This document shows positions 31,409-39,375 of a stretch of 40,503 bases of DNA, in pieces. The stretch is taken from positions 1 through 40,503 of the forward strand of contig NZ_JAGGPP010000030.1 of the NCBI RefSeq assembly GCF_018613755.1, read 5' to 3'. Below the pieces are notes generated by a model that was given only the letters and a program-made list of their open reading frames with translations, did no database searches and was not told the origin of the DNA. Within the stretch, counting starts at the first letter, position 1. Each line of letters starts with the position of its first letter. Source of the stretch: Arthrobacter sp. ISL-72. GTDB lineage: Bacteria > Actinomycetota > Actinomycetes > Actinomycetales > Micrococcaceae. The translations under genes were made by a program, and so were the position numbers.

Positions 31409-31424
31409 GTAACTTTCCGGCAAC
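31409..31424 (+). promoter_or_regulatory. GlnR-like box GTAAC-N6-GCAAC
   Basis: GTAAC, TTTCCG, GCAAC matches the GlnR consensus at every defined position. It starts 53 bases (about five helical turns) after the other box and 107 bases before the amt start, as in GlnR-controlled nitrogen genes. Confidence 0.62.
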
Positions 31425-31530
31425 TTAACGCCCCATTATCGGAAACACGGAACGTGAAACATTGAGCGGGGGCGTGGCCCGGAATCACACGAGGTCCCGT
31501 ACAGAAGACTTGATGAGAAGGGACACGCAG

Positions 31531-32871
31531 GTGGAAATCACTGCGGAAAACGTCTGGGTGCTGGTGTCAACGGCCCTCGTGCTGATCATGACGCCCGGCC
31601 TCGGCCTCTTTTACGGCGGCATGACCCGCGCCAAGGCTGCTCTGAACATGATCATGATGAGCTTCATCTCGGCCGGCATCGTTGGCGTCATCTGGGTCCT
31701 GTGGGGTTACTCCATGAGCAGCGGGGAAGGTGTCCTGGGCATCTTTGGCAACCCGTTCGCCAGCTTCGGACTTACGAACCTCATCGGGTCCCCGGACCTC
31801 ATCAAGGCGGCCTACGCAGGAACTTTCGCCATGGTCACCGTCGCCCTCATCAGCGGCGCCATCGCCGACCGCGCCAAGTTCAGCTCCTGGGCCCTCTTCG
31901 TGCCCATCTGGGTGACCGTCGTGTACTGCCCCCTTGCCTACATGGTCTGGGGCGGCGGCCTGATGGGCGCCGAGGGAGCCATCACATCCGTGTTCGGGCA
32001 GGTCATCGACTTTGCCGGCGGCACCGTGGTGGAGATCAGTTCCGGCGTCGCTGCCCTGGTCCTGGCTGTAATCGTGGGCAAGCGCCAGGGCTTCGGCAAG
32101 GACCCCAACCACCGCCCGCACAACATCCCGTTCATCATGCTCGGTGCCGCCATCCTCTGGTTCGGCTGGTTCGGCTTCAACGGCGGGGCAGCCACCACGG
32201 CCGAGCAGGCCGGCCTGATCTGGGTCAACACCCTGGCGGCGCCGGCCGCCGCAATGCTGAGCTGGCTGGTCGTTGAAAAGGTCCGCCACGGCCATCCCAC
32301 ATCCCTGGGTGCCGCCTCCGGTGTGGTCGCCGGTCTCGTAGCCATCACACCGTCCTGCGCCAACATCAGTCCGGTGGCCGCCATCGGCCTGGGCCTGGTG
32401 GCGGGCGCCCTCTGCTGCATCTTTGTGGATCTGAAGTACCGGTTCGGCTTTGACGACTCCCTCGACGTTGTGGGCGTGCACCTTGGCGGCGGCCTGATCG
32501 GTACGCTGGCCCTTGGCCTCATTGCCCTGCCGGTGGACGGCCAGGGCGGCGGGCTCTTCTACGGCGGCGGCATCCAGCAGTTGGTGGCGCAGACAGTTGC
32601 CGTGCTCGTAACCGTGCTGCTCTCCGGCCTGGTGACAGGCGTCCTGGGCCTGGCCATTCACAAGACCCGTGGATTCCGGGTCAGCGAGGAAGCCGAAACG
32701 GCGGGCGTGGACCTGTCCGAACACGCCGAGACGGCCTATGCATTCGGCGAACTGTCCCGCAGCCGGTTCAACCCGTTCCACCACTACGCACCGGTCCCGG
32801 CAGCCGCGCAGGCGCAACAGAACGCGCAGGCTCAGCAGGCTCAGCAGGAAAAGGAAGACAGCCTGGTCTAA
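31531..32871 (+). CDS. amt: ammonium transporter (Amt/Mep/Rh family)
   Basis: A 446-residue protein with 11 predicted membrane segments. MTPGLGLFYGGMTRAKAALNMIM, GGTVVEISSG, HNIPFIMLGAAILWFGWFGFNGG and DDSLDVVGVHLGGG are family signatures; the last two supply the pore twin histidines. It carries ammonium/ammonia across the membrane under nitrogen limitation. I chose the GTG at 31531, with AAGGGA seven bases upstream, because MEITAENVW is the usual start; an ATG at 31513 also fits the frame. The tail is rich in Ala and Gln (AAAQAQQNAQAQQAQQ), longer than usual. No glnK follows, unlike many actinobacteria. Confidence 0.93.
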   Translation: MEITAENVWVLVSTALVLIMTPGLGLFYGGMTRAKAALNMIMMSFISAGIVGVIWVLWGYSMSSGEGVLGIFGNPFASFGLTNLIGSPDLIKAAYAGTFAMVTVALISGAIADRAKFSSWALFVPIWVTVVYCPLAYMVWGGGLMGAEGAITSVFGQVIDFAGGTVVEISSGVAALVLAVIVGKRQGFGKDPNHRPHNIPFIMLGAAILWFGWFGFNGGAATTAEQAGLIWVNTLAAPAAAMLSWLVVEKVRHGHPTSLGAASGVVAGLVAITPSCANISPVAAIGLGLVAGALCCIFVDLKYRFGFDDSLDVVGVHLGGGLIGTLALGLIALPVDGQGGGLFYGGGIQQLVAQTVAVLVTVLLSGLVTGVLGLAIHKTRGFRVSEEAETAGVDLSEHAETAYAFGELSRSRFNPFHHYAPVPAAAQAQQNAQAQQAQQEKEDSLV

Positions 32872-33134
32872 CAGCCGGCTTGGAGCTGGGAGACGCGGGG
32901 TTGAGGGGCCGGCGGCGGATTTGGGAAGGCCCCCCGGACATGCCGGGAGTCGTGCCGTCGGCCCTACCTCCATCATAGATAGCAGGGCGTCGCCGGGAAA
33001 TAGGCCCTAATGCCCTATCGGCTACGAGCCGGTAATTAGGTTACACGTTTGGGTCTTTTTGATCGGGCCGAACAGGCCTACCGTGGGCACAGGGAGCAGC
33101 CCGACCGGGCAGCCGAATCACGGAGGATCTTCCT

Positions 33135-33419
33135 ATGACTACGCACGTAGCAGACTGCAGTGTTTCCAACTGTTCCTTCAATGACCATTCGAATTGCAAC
33201 GCAGCCGCCATCACAGTGGGCGGAACCACGGACCACGCATCATGTGCCACGTTCATTGACACCGGCATCCATGGCGGCCTGCCGAAGGTTCTGGCCGACG
33301 TCGGAGCCTGCCAGCGCTCGGAATGCGTCCACAACGACCATCTGATGTGCAAGGCACCTGAGGTCCATGTGGGCCCCGGTGCCGACAACGCGGACTGCCT
33401 CACCTACGCCCACGCGTAG
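33135..33419 (+). CDS. tandem DUF1540 Cys-rich protein
   Basis: A 94-residue soluble protein made of two copies of the DUF1540 unit. Cysteines lie at 8, 13, 21, 37 and again at 59, 64, 72, 88, so both units have identical spacing (C-x4-C-x7-C-x15-C). The pattern CSVSNCSFN / CQRSECVHN suggests zinc or other metal binding, in a small stand-alone protein. GGAGGA lies about eight bases upstream of the ATG at 33135. A strong hairpin follows. No function is known. Confidence 0.88.
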   Translation: MTTHVADCSVSNCSFNDHSNCNAAAITVGGTTDHASCATFIDTGIHGGLPKVLADVGACQRSECVHNDHLMCKAPEVHVGPGADNADCLTYAHA

Positions 33420-33440
33420 CAGCCACCACTAACTGAAAGC

Positions 33441-33475
33441 AGAGGACGACGGCGGAACCACCGCCGTCGTCCTCT
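33441..33475 (+). terminator. terminator after the DUF1540 gene
   Basis: Fifteen-base arms AGAGGACGACGGCGG and its exact partner around a five-base loop AACCA, followed by TTCGTTT. It shares the GACGACGGCGG core with the hairpins at 31116 and 37216. Confidence 0.85.
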
Positions 33476-33551
33476 TTCGTTTCTGCCGCTTGGGTTTTCT
33501 GCTTCCCGCGTCTTCGGCGCCCGCGGCAGCCACCTTCCGTTGCTGCGGGCC

Positions 33552-33962
33552 TCAGTCGTCGTCGCGATCGGGTGACTCAGGTTCCGGTGACTCGGGTTCG
33601 GGTGACTCCGTCTCGGGTGTCTCCAGCCAGTTCACCACGCTGCTGCCGCCGTGGGCCCTGTTGAGTGTCTCCTGGAGGGCGTCGGCTTCCTGCGCCGCCA
33701 GGTCCAGCTCGGACACTGCGGTCATCACGCCGCGCGCGCTTTCATTGTGAGGCCGGGAGTAGTGGGTACCTGCGGCTGCTGCGCGGTGCCATTGGGCCAG
33801 TTCCCGGATGGTCTGCGCGATGGAGGCCTGCGTTTCCACGAGGCTGGTGAGGATTTGGTGGCTGTCCGTTGGCGTGTCCAGGTTCCTTGTGGCGCGGGCC
33901 AGGTAGCGGGCCGCCTCCTGCATCTGCTGGGCTGCACGCCGTGGTCCGTTTGTCTCTGACAC
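33552..33962 (-). CDS. acidic small protein with repetitive tail, unknown function
   Basis: A 136-residue protein. Residues 1-110 look alpha-helical and Ala/Gln/Glu rich (AAQQMQEAARYLARATRNLD, VSELDLAAQEADALQETLN) and could form a coiled coil. The tail is a repeated ESPEP unit ending ESPDRDDD. The start is GTG at 33962, with AAGGAG seven bases upstream, which supports this strand over the plus-strand frames in the same stretch. I do not recognise a family. No membrane segment is seen. Confidence 0.75.
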   Translation of the reverse strand: MSETNGPRRAAQQMQEAARYLARATRNLDTPTDSHQILTSLVETQASIAQTIRELAQWHRAAAAGTHYSRPHNESARGVMTAVSELDLAAQEADALQETLNRAHGGSSVVNWLETPETESPEPESPEPESPDRDDD

Positions 33963-34128
33963 CGTAGAACTCCTTTGTCTGGGCCGTCATCCGATGGGAC
34001 TTATTGTGCCTCACTCCGCCGTCCTGGCTACGGGCGAATGGTTCTTGACAGTCCTGCGGCTCGGGGAGCTAGATGATCAGTAGTGGGATTCAGAAGTCAC
34101 GGCAGGAACCACAGCAAAAGGAGCGGAC

Positions 34129-34278
34129 ATGAGGGAAAACCCACAGTCGTCGGAGCGTGTCCACAGCGAGGCTCCGGCCGAGGGTGACGAGAACGCTGAT
34201 CCGCGGGATATCCGGGTGCATTCACAGGAACCGGCTGAAGGCGCCGACGTCACGGATGGGGCGGCCGCCAGCGGCTGA
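34129..34278 (+). CDS. small acidic protein (49 residues), unknown
   Basis: An ATG at 34129 with AAAAGGAG about six bases upstream opens a 49-codon frame ending at a TGA, MRENPQSSERVHSEAPAEGDE...ADVTDGAAASG. It is rich in Glu, Asp, Ala and Pro, with a repeated RVHSxEPAEG phrase, and probably disordered. It stops seven bases before the DUF6221 gene, so the two may be co-transcribed. The ribosome site is the main support. Confidence 0.65.
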   Translation: MRENPQSSERVHSEAPAEGDENADPRDIRVHSQEPAEGADVTDGAAASG

Positions 34279-34284
34279 ACCATT

Positions 34285-34599
34285 GTGGATATTATCGATT
34301 TCCTGTCCGAGCGCATCAGGGAGGACGAGGCGGCGGCCCGCAAAATCCTCAGCGACCGCACGGTTTCCGAGTCAGGAAAATGGTATGAACACCGCCTCCT
34401 GCTGGAGTGCGAGGCGAAGAAGAGGGTCATCCGCATTGTGGAGTCGGCACGGCAGACGGCGCTGGCCTCCATGGTCAGCGACCCTTTCGAGGAGGAATCC
34501 CGCTGGATTCCGGAAGCCATCGAGTGGACCACGCGTTCATTGAAGGCCCTGGCGTTGCCGTATGCCGACCATCCGGATTTTGAGCAGGACTGGTTGTGA
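34285..34599 (+). CDS. DUF6221-family protein
   Basis: A 104-residue protein starting MDIIDFLSERIREDEAAARK and ending LKALALPYADHPDFEQDW, the pattern of the actinobacterial DUF6221 family found mostly in actinobacteria and often near phage or mobile regions. The C-terminal PYADHPDF is the most conserved segment. The start codon is GTG at 34285; no strong Shine-Dalgarno is seen but it lies seven bases after the preceding small gene. No function is known. Confidence 0.8.
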   Translation: MDIIDFLSERIREDEAAARKILSDRTVSESGKWYEHRLLLECEAKKRVIRIVESARQTALASMVSDPFEEESRWIPEAIEWTTRSLKALALPYADHPDFEQDWL

Positions 34600-34617
34600 G
34601 CAGGATGGTCTTCCCGG

Positions 34618-35397
34618 CTAGCCCGCGGGCCGCAGCGAGGTGATCATCCGCTTGATGTCACGGTATTCGTCCGTCTCGGTATAGATCTTGGCTTTCTCCA
34701 GGTACGTCAGGGACGCGTCCCCGGGCGTCTTGTTGTTTTCCGGGTTGTAGAACGCCCCGAACATGGCGCCGTTCGGCGGCCAGGTGAAGAAGTGGAAGAT
34801 GGCGCAGGCGGAGTCGCCGGACGGCGCCGGCCCGGATGTGATGCCGTAGGCGGCAGCGGGAGTGTTTGCCGGCCCCGGATCCTCCGGAGTCCCGCGGGTC
34901 TCGAAAATGAACCGCGGGGTGGCCCCCTTCAAGGTCAGCGCCGTCATGTCCTGCGAATCCAGCACGGCGTACGGGAACCGGTCCAGGCACGTGGAGCCTG
35001 TGGCCATGTTGGTCCGCAGCGTAGCCAGCGGTTGTCCGGCGGCGTTGGTGATCTCCGCGAAGGTGCCCCCGCCCTCTGCCAGTTCGCCGGCCGGATCCTC
35101 CACGCTCCACGCGGCGGGATGGTCGAAGATGAGGCCGTCCGTCGTCGTGTAACTGGTCCACGCCGCGGTCTGGGCGGGAGCCCCGGTGGCTTGGGGTTCT
35201 TTCGTTTCCTCCGGTGCCGACGTCGAGCCCGGCGGGACTGTCGCATTCGGCGCCGCGCTGGAAGTCACAGAGGCAGGCAGGTCGCTGGCGTTTTGCGACG
35301 GTGCCGGCGGGGCCGCCGGCTGGCCACAGCCGGCCATGAGGCAGGCAACCAGGATGGCGGTTGGAGCCGCAAGGCGGGGCGATGTTGGTGGGCGCAT
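34618..35397 (-). CDS. predicted lipoprotein
   Basis: A 259-residue exported protein. The signal peptide AILVACLMAGC ends in the lipobox LMAGC with the modified Cys24. A Pro/Ala/Ser/Thr-rich linker (about 25-75) is followed by a folded domain WTSYTTTDGLIFDHPAAWSVED and a C-terminal TYLEKAKIYTETDEYRDIKRMITSLRP, which looks like a PsbP-like or lipoprotein-anchored beta domain. The ATG is at 35397 with AAGGAGG close upstream. It is convergent with the DUF6221 gene. The role is unknown. Confidence 0.85.
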   Translation of the reverse strand: MRPPTSPRLAAPTAILVACLMAGCGQPAAPPAPSQNASDLPASVTSSAAPNATVPPGSTSAPEETKEPQATGAPAQTAAWTSYTTTDGLIFDHPAAWSVEDPAGELAEGGGTFAEITNAAGQPLATLRTNMATGSTCLDRFPYAVLDSQDMTALTLKGATPRFIFETRGTPEDPGPANTPAAAYGITSGPAPSGDSACAIFHFFTWPPNGAMFGAFYNPENNKTPGDASLTYLEKAKIYTETDEYRDIKRMITSLRPAG

Positions 35398-35554
35398 TCA
35401 TCCTCCTTGATGAGCTGGCGCTGGTCCTTACATTGTGGCTTCCAGCCGGCTCTTCGGACCCTGCCCGGGGCTGATTGGAGCCGAACCGTTGCCGGCCATA
35501 ACGAATGGCGCGCGCCGTTCCCTCAGCGAAACGGAAGCTGGACGTTGCCCCTCC

Positions 35555-35578
35555 TGAAATATCACGGCTTGAAATATC
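35555..35578 (+). promoter_or_regulatory. direct repeat TGAAATATC x2 upstream of the reductase gene
   Basis: TGAAATATC occurs at 35555-35563 and 35570-35578, 15 bases apart, ending 27 bases before the ATG of the reductase-like gene. In GC-rich surroundings this is unlikely to be chance. It may be a regulator site; no regulator is adjacent. Confidence 0.45.
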
Positions 35579-35605
35579 TCCGGCCGGAACGGTGTTGGCC
35601 CGGAC

Positions 35606-36247
35606 ATGACAACAATTGGAATCATCGGTGCAGGACACATTGGAAGCCAGATCGCCCGCAAGGCGGTGGAACTCGGCTACGACGTGGTGATCAGCAATTC
35701 GCGGGGGCCGGAAACACTGGCTGGCCTCGTAGCGGAACTCGGACCCAGGGCCCGGGCCGCAACATCGGCGGAGGCCGCCGCGGCCGGTGATTTCGCCGTC
35801 GTCGCGGTCCCGCTCCGGAGCATGGGCGACATTCCAGTGGAGCCGCTTGAGGGCAAGGTCGTGATTGACACGAACAACTACTACTGGGAGCGGGACGGAC
35901 GCTTCCCCGAGCTCGACAACGGTGAAGCCACCACGTCCGGGCTGCTGCAAAAGCACATGCCCACGTCTAAGGTGGCCAAGGGCTTCAACCACATCATGGC
36001 CAAGCAGATCGGCACCGACGGAACACCGGCAGGCACGCCGAACCGGCGCGCCCTCGCCACGGCCAGCGACTACCCTGAAGCCGCGGAACTGGTGACGAGG
36101 ATCTACGACGAGTTCGGCTTCGACACTGTGAACGTCGGCCCGCTGTCCGAAAGCTGGCGAGTGGAGCGGGACCGCCCGGCCTATGTGGTGCGCCAGAACG
36201 CGGCCGAATTGGCTGCCAACGTTGAGCGGGCTTCGCGCACCGTCTGA
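35606..36247 (+). CDS. NADPH-dependent F420 reductase-like NAD(P)-binding protein
   Basis: A 213-residue Rossmann protein. TIGIIGAGHIGSQIARKAVELGYDVVISNSRGPE (residues 3-36) carries the GxGxxG motif followed by an SNSRGP NADP-binding loop typical of the F420-dependent NADP reductase group (COG2085). VVIDTNNYYWERDG and KGFNHIMAKQIG are also conserved. It may instead be a short oxidoreductase using NADPH with another substrate; no F420 gene lies nearby. It stands alone on the plus strand and faces the DUF1992 gene. No ribosome site is clear. Confidence 0.85.
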   Translation: MTTIGIIGAGHIGSQIARKAVELGYDVVISNSRGPETLAGLVAELGPRARAATSAEAAAAGDFAVVAVPLRSMGDIPVEPLEGKVVIDTNNYYWERDGRFPELDNGEATTSGLLQKHMPTSKVAKGFNHIMAKQIGTDGTPAGTPNRRALATASDYPEAAELVTRIYDEFGFDTVNVGPLSESWRVERDRPAYVVRQNAAELAANVERASRTV

Positions 36248-36278
36248 GCGCAGCCTCCGGCCACGGCACCTCCCACAA

Positions 36279-36896
36279 CTAGGCGGTTCCGCCTTTGGCG
36301 GGTCCCGCCCACAGCCGCCGCCACCAGGAGCGCTTTGCCACAGGCTCCGGTGGCGGCGCCGTTACGGCGGCGGCAGCGCGGCGCGCGTGCCAGCGCTCCA
36401 CTTCCGCGTCCACGTCGCGGGTCTTGGTGATGACGGGCGGCCCGCCCTGGAGCTGGCGGCGGGCATCAATCACCCGTTTGTTGAAGTCCTGCAAGATGTC
36501 CCGGACCTGTTTCTCCGAGTACTGGGCGTCGATCCGGGCGTCCAGCTCGGCGTCTTCGGTGCGCAGGAGGATCGCCTTAGGCCCCATTCCCGTGATGTTC
36601 TCGCGCTGGATAAGGCCCTTGACCCACCAGTCGGGGTCGTAGCCCTCACCCAGCCCGGGGATGGGTTTCCCGGCGTACTCAAGGTTGTCGAACTTGCCCT
36701 GTGCCATGGCGTCCCGGATCAGGTATTCGGCCCTCTTGGCGGAGTCCACCTTCCGGAGTGTTTCGCGGTCTTTCTCCTCGGCTGCGGCGAGCTCGGCTTC
36801 CTCCTGGGCCGTCATGCCGGTGGCCCGGACTGCGCGGAGTTCTGCGGCACGTTCCACCCGGCGACGGAACTCGCTTCCCGCTCCTTCACTCGGCAT
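36279..36896 (-). CDS. DUF1992 protein (DnaJ-C28-like)
   Basis: A 205-residue protein with a DUF1992 domain, as in the conserved part of DnaJC28-like proteins: KIRDAMAQGKFDNLEYAGKPIPGLG-type segment (AMAQGKFDNLEYAGKPIP) followed by DPDWWVKGLIQRENI. There is no J domain. Charged helices precede it. The ATG at 36896 (MPSEGAG) is preferred over the TTG at 36938, which has no ribosome site. The C-terminus ends in KRSWWRRLWAGP, basic and aromatic, possibly membrane-interacting. No function is known. Confidence 0.83.
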   Translation of the reverse strand: MPSEGAGSEFRRRVERAAELRAVRATGMTAQEEAELAAAEEKDRETLRKVDSAKRAEYLIRDAMAQGKFDNLEYAGKPIPGLGEGYDPDWWVKGLIQRENITGMGPKAILLRTEDAELDARIDAQYSEKQVRDILQDFNKRVIDARRQLQGGPPVITKTRDVDAEVERWHARRAAAAVTAPPPEPVAKRSWWRRLWAGPAKGGTA

Positions 36897-37071
36897 GTTC
36901 CCACCGTCCCTGGCCGATTCGTGATTTTCTGCTTTCAAGTATTCAGAGGCACGTGACGAGTTTCAACAGCCCTGCCAGGTTGTCCCCTGATCCACGCATT
37001 GGCCGGGTTCTTCGCCCGTCCCCCGGAATAAAATTGACGTATTGGGGCAGTCTGGAAAGGGTGTGAGACCG

Positions 37072-37206
37072 ATGGCAGAGCATTACGCTTCGGGGGTCTG
37101 GGTCAGGACCCGCATCGGTGCGTGCGTTGCTCTCTGCGAGGACATGCACGGGGCGGACTACGACGTCGCAGCGACCGTAAGTGCGCAGCGCCAAGCCGCG
37201 AAGTAA
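37072..37206 (+). CDS. small protein (44 residues), unknown
   Basis: An ATG at 37072 opens 44 codons, MAEHYASGVWVRTRIGACV...ALCEDMHGADYDVAATVSAQRQAAK, ending at TAA and followed by a perfect terminator 9 bases on. A weak AAAGGG lies about 10 bases upstream. The position between a promoter-like TTGACG (37034-37039) and a terminator of its own argues for a real monocistronic gene. It has two cysteines. I do not recognise a family. Confidence 0.6.
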   Translation: MAEHYASGVWVRTRIGACVALCEDMHGADYDVAATVSAQRQAAK

Positions 37207-37215
37207 CCAAAGCAG

Positions 37216-37251
37216 AGCGGACGACGGCGGGACGTCCCGCCGTCGTCCGCT
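37216..37251 (+). terminator. perfect 36-bp palindromic terminator
   Basis: An uninterrupted palindrome with 18-base arms centred on GGGACGTCCC, sharing GACGACGGCGG with the hairpins at 31116 and 33441. It follows the 44-residue gene and precedes the hydrolase start by 83 bases. Confidence 0.88.
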
Positions 37252-37334
37252 TGCGTCTGCCTAGACTGGGATCACAACGCATCACTTGCTGTTGGGCGGC
37301 TTCCGGCTGCACAGGAGCCTACGAAAGGTGTGCC

Positions 37335-38132
37335 GTGACCAGTTTGAACGTCGAGCGGACGGGCGCCGGCAAACCGCTGGTGCTGGTCCACGGGCTGGGT
37401 TCCAGCATCCGCAACTGGGATCCGGTGGTCCCGGCGCTGAGCGCCGAACGGGAGGTGGTGGCCGTAGACCTTCCGGGGTTCGGGGCGAGTGCGCCCCTGG
37501 CCGGGGAAGTCAGCATCGCCACCCTGACCGATGCCTTACAGGAGTTCCTCAATGAAGAGGGGCTGGAGGGGGCCGACGTGGTGGGCAGCTCGATGGGCGG
37601 CCGGATTGTGGTTGAAATGGCATGCCGCGGCCATACGGGAGCGATGGTGGCGCTGGATCCGGGCGGATTCTGGAATGACCGGCAGCAGGCGGTTTTCAAT
37701 GCGAGCACCACCGCCACCGTGGCCCTGGTGCGCCGCCTCCAGCAGGCCATGCCGTTCCTCACCAGGCATGCAGCGGGCCGGACGGCACTGCTGGCGCAGT
37801 TTTCCGCCAAGCCCTGGAAGCTGGACCCGGCGCAGGTGCTGACCGAGCTCCGCAGCATCAAGGCGTCGCCCAGTCTCGACGAGGCGCGCAGGGCCCTGGC
37901 GCACGGGCCCAAGCAGCCCGGGGCCCCGCGCGGGTCGCTCAAGGGCCGGCTGGCCATCGGCTGGGGTCGGCAGGACAGGGTCACCCCGCCCAGCGAGGCC
38001 GCGGCCGCAGCCCCGCTGTACCCGGACGCGACGTTTCACTGGTTCGAGAACTGCGGCCACTTCCCGCAAGGGGACCAGCCCGAGGCGACGGTGCGGTTCA
38101 TTCTTGAGCAGACCGGCTCGCCACCGGCCTAA
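37335..38132 (+). CDS. alpha/beta-fold hydrolase
   Basis: A 265-residue alpha/beta hydrolase. LVLVHGLGSS is the oxyanion region, the nucleophile Ser is in DVVGSSMGGRIV, the acid Asp in GWGRQDRVTPP and the His in FENCGHFPQGDQP. The substrate cannot be told. The GTG at 37335 has AAAGG seven bases upstream. The following hypothetical gene starts after 24 bases and may be co-transcribed. Confidence 0.88.
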   Translation: MTSLNVERTGAGKPLVLVHGLGSSIRNWDPVVPALSAEREVVAVDLPGFGASAPLAGEVSIATLTDALQEFLNEEGLEGADVVGSSMGGRIVVEMACRGHTGAMVALDPGGFWNDRQQAVFNASTTATVALVRRLQQAMPFLTRHAAGRTALLAQFSAKPWKLDPAQVLTELRSIKASPSLDEARRALAHGPKQPGAPRGSLKGRLAIGWGRQDRVTPPSEAAAAAPLYPDATFHWFENCGHFPQGDQPEATVRFILEQTGSPPA

Positions 38133-38156
38133 CCCGACGCGTCAGCCAGGAGGATC

Positions 38157-38540
38157 ATGGACTGGATTGATTGGGAGCTCGTCAAGGTGTCAGCGCCGCC
38201 CTTCGAGTGGATACAGCTTGAAGACTCGACGTGGGATGCACTGATCTCAGCGTTGGCAGGCGAACGAAACGTGTTGAGGCAACTGCGAAGCGGCAGGGGG
38301 ATCAAAGCGGATGACCAAGAGATCATCGATAGCACCATCGATGAACACCTGGCTGCCGCAAAGATTCCTCACCGCCCGCGGGGTTACGACTGGTTTCTTC
38401 GGCCGCCTCCGGGGCTCCCGAACCTGCCGGCTTTGCACAAGAATCTCAACGAGTACATAGGGGCGAAAAACCCGCGGGCTTCCCACCCCCGTGAACTGCG
38501 TGAACTCGTCGAAGCGGGCCTGCGGCTTCTGTACTCCTGA
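38157..38540 (+). CDS. hypothetical protein
   Basis: A 127-residue protein starting MDWIDWELVKVSAPPFEW, with AGGAGG four bases upstream of the ATG. It is Arg/Leu-rich with WDALISALAGERNVLRQLRSG and a C-terminal RELRELVEAGLRLLYS helix. Its base composition looks more A/T-rich than its neighbours. No known family is recognised and no membrane segment is seen. Confidence 0.72.
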   Translation: MDWIDWELVKVSAPPFEWIQLEDSTWDALISALAGERNVLRQLRSGRGIKADDQEIIDSTIDEHLAAAKIPHRPRGYDWFLRPPPGLPNLPALHKNLNEYIGAKNPRASHPRELRELVEAGLRLLYS

Positions 38541-38596
38541 AAGCACCCAGGCAGATGACAAGGACGCCTGGTCCCTACCTATTCTGCGCAGTGCCC

Positions 38597-39208
38597 TCAG
38601 CGGGAGAGCTTGGCTTTGTCGGGGTTGGGGTCGCCGATGTGGCCTGGCGCGTTGGCGGCAAGCACCCGTTCAACGAAGGCGCCGTATTCCTCCATGTAGT
38701 GGCGCAGGAAGTCGGCGGTTCCTTGGTCCGTGACGGTGCCGTCGTCGTCGAACGCCTTGGGGTTGAACTTGACGTAGGCTTCAGGCGCGTTCAGCTGGGG
38801 CGCGTCGAGAAAGCTGAGGACGGCGCGCATGGAGGACTGCATGACGGCTGTGCCGATGCTGCCAGGTGAGGCGCCGATGATCCCGGCGGGCTTGCGGGCG
38901 AAGGAGTTGGTGCCCCACGGGCGTGATCCCCAGTCGATCGCGTTTTTGAGGGCGCCGGGGATGGAGCGGTTGTATTCGGGCGACACGAAAAGGATGCCGT
39001 CCGAGCCCTCGATGGCTTCCTTGAGTGCACGGCCGGCCGGCGGAAAATCGCTGTCGTAGTCGTAGCTGTAGAGCGGGAGATCCTTGATGGGGATTTCCGT
39101 GAACTCGAGGTCCTCGGGAGCCAGTTTGATCAGGGCGTTGGCGAGGATGCGGTTGATGGAGCCACTGGCCAGGCTTCCGACAAAGTAGCCGATCTTGAAC
39201 GTTGCCAT
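38597..39208 (-). CDS. NAD(P)H-dependent FMN reductase
   Basis: A 203-residue flavodoxin-fold protein. GSLASGSINRILANAL at the N-terminus binds the FMN phosphate, and VSPEYNRSIPGALKNAIDW is the FMN-reductase/azoreductase signature. It reduces flavin or quinone with NAD(P)H and may supply reduced flavin. The ATG at 39208 was chosen over longer frames, with GGAAGGGA about eight bases upstream. It is divergent from the GntR gene at 39537, with the second palindromic repeat in between. Confidence 0.9.
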   Translation of the reverse strand: MATFKIGYFVGSLASGSINRILANALIKLAPEDLEFTEIPIKDLPLYSYDYDSDFPPAGRALKEAIEGSDGILFVSPEYNRSIPGALKNAIDWGSRPWGTNSFARKPAGIIGASPGSIGTAVMQSSMRAVLSFLDAPQLNAPEAYVKFNPKAFDDDGTVTDQGTADFLRHYMEEYGAFVERVLAANAPGHIGDPNPDKAKLSR

Positions 39209-39375
39209 GCGACAGATCCCTTCCTTGGGCCGGTCTGAGCCGGCTGGCCGACTGGTGGGCTGCCCAACGGGAGGCGCGGCCCGAAAGCCAGTCCAGCACA
39301 AAACACCGGTGGCGGCCAGAGGCGCAGCGCGCGGGCCGGTAACTGGCAGGTCTGCGCCATGATGGATCCAATCGG
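39209..39375. other. upstream region of the FMN reductase gene
   Basis: The 328-bp gap 39209-39536 holds this 5' region, the second 65-bp palindromic repeat (39376-39440) and the GntR promoter. I see no small gene here; the open frame extending upstream of the reductase ATG shows no ribosome site. Confidence 0.6.

Larger units (their letters stand above)
31154..31530 (+). promoter_or_regulatory. intergenic region upstream of the ammonium transporter
   Basis: About 375 bases between the gntP terminator and amt with no credible gene; a 78-codon plus-strand frame at 31229-31465 lies across the operator candidates and has no Shine-Dalgarno sequence. The region holds the GlnR-like boxes and must hold the amt promoter. 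Confidence 0.55.

Noticed and set aside
31229..31465. 78-codon plus-strand frame upstream of amt
   Set aside because: No Shine-Dalgarno sequence, unlikely composition, and it covers the GlnR-like boxes; treated as regulatory DNA.
33490..33750. 86-codon plus-strand frame antisense to the acidic protein gene
   Set aside because: Its Ser/Gly repeat is the shadow of the ESPEP repeat on the other strand, which has AAGGAG and a GTG start.
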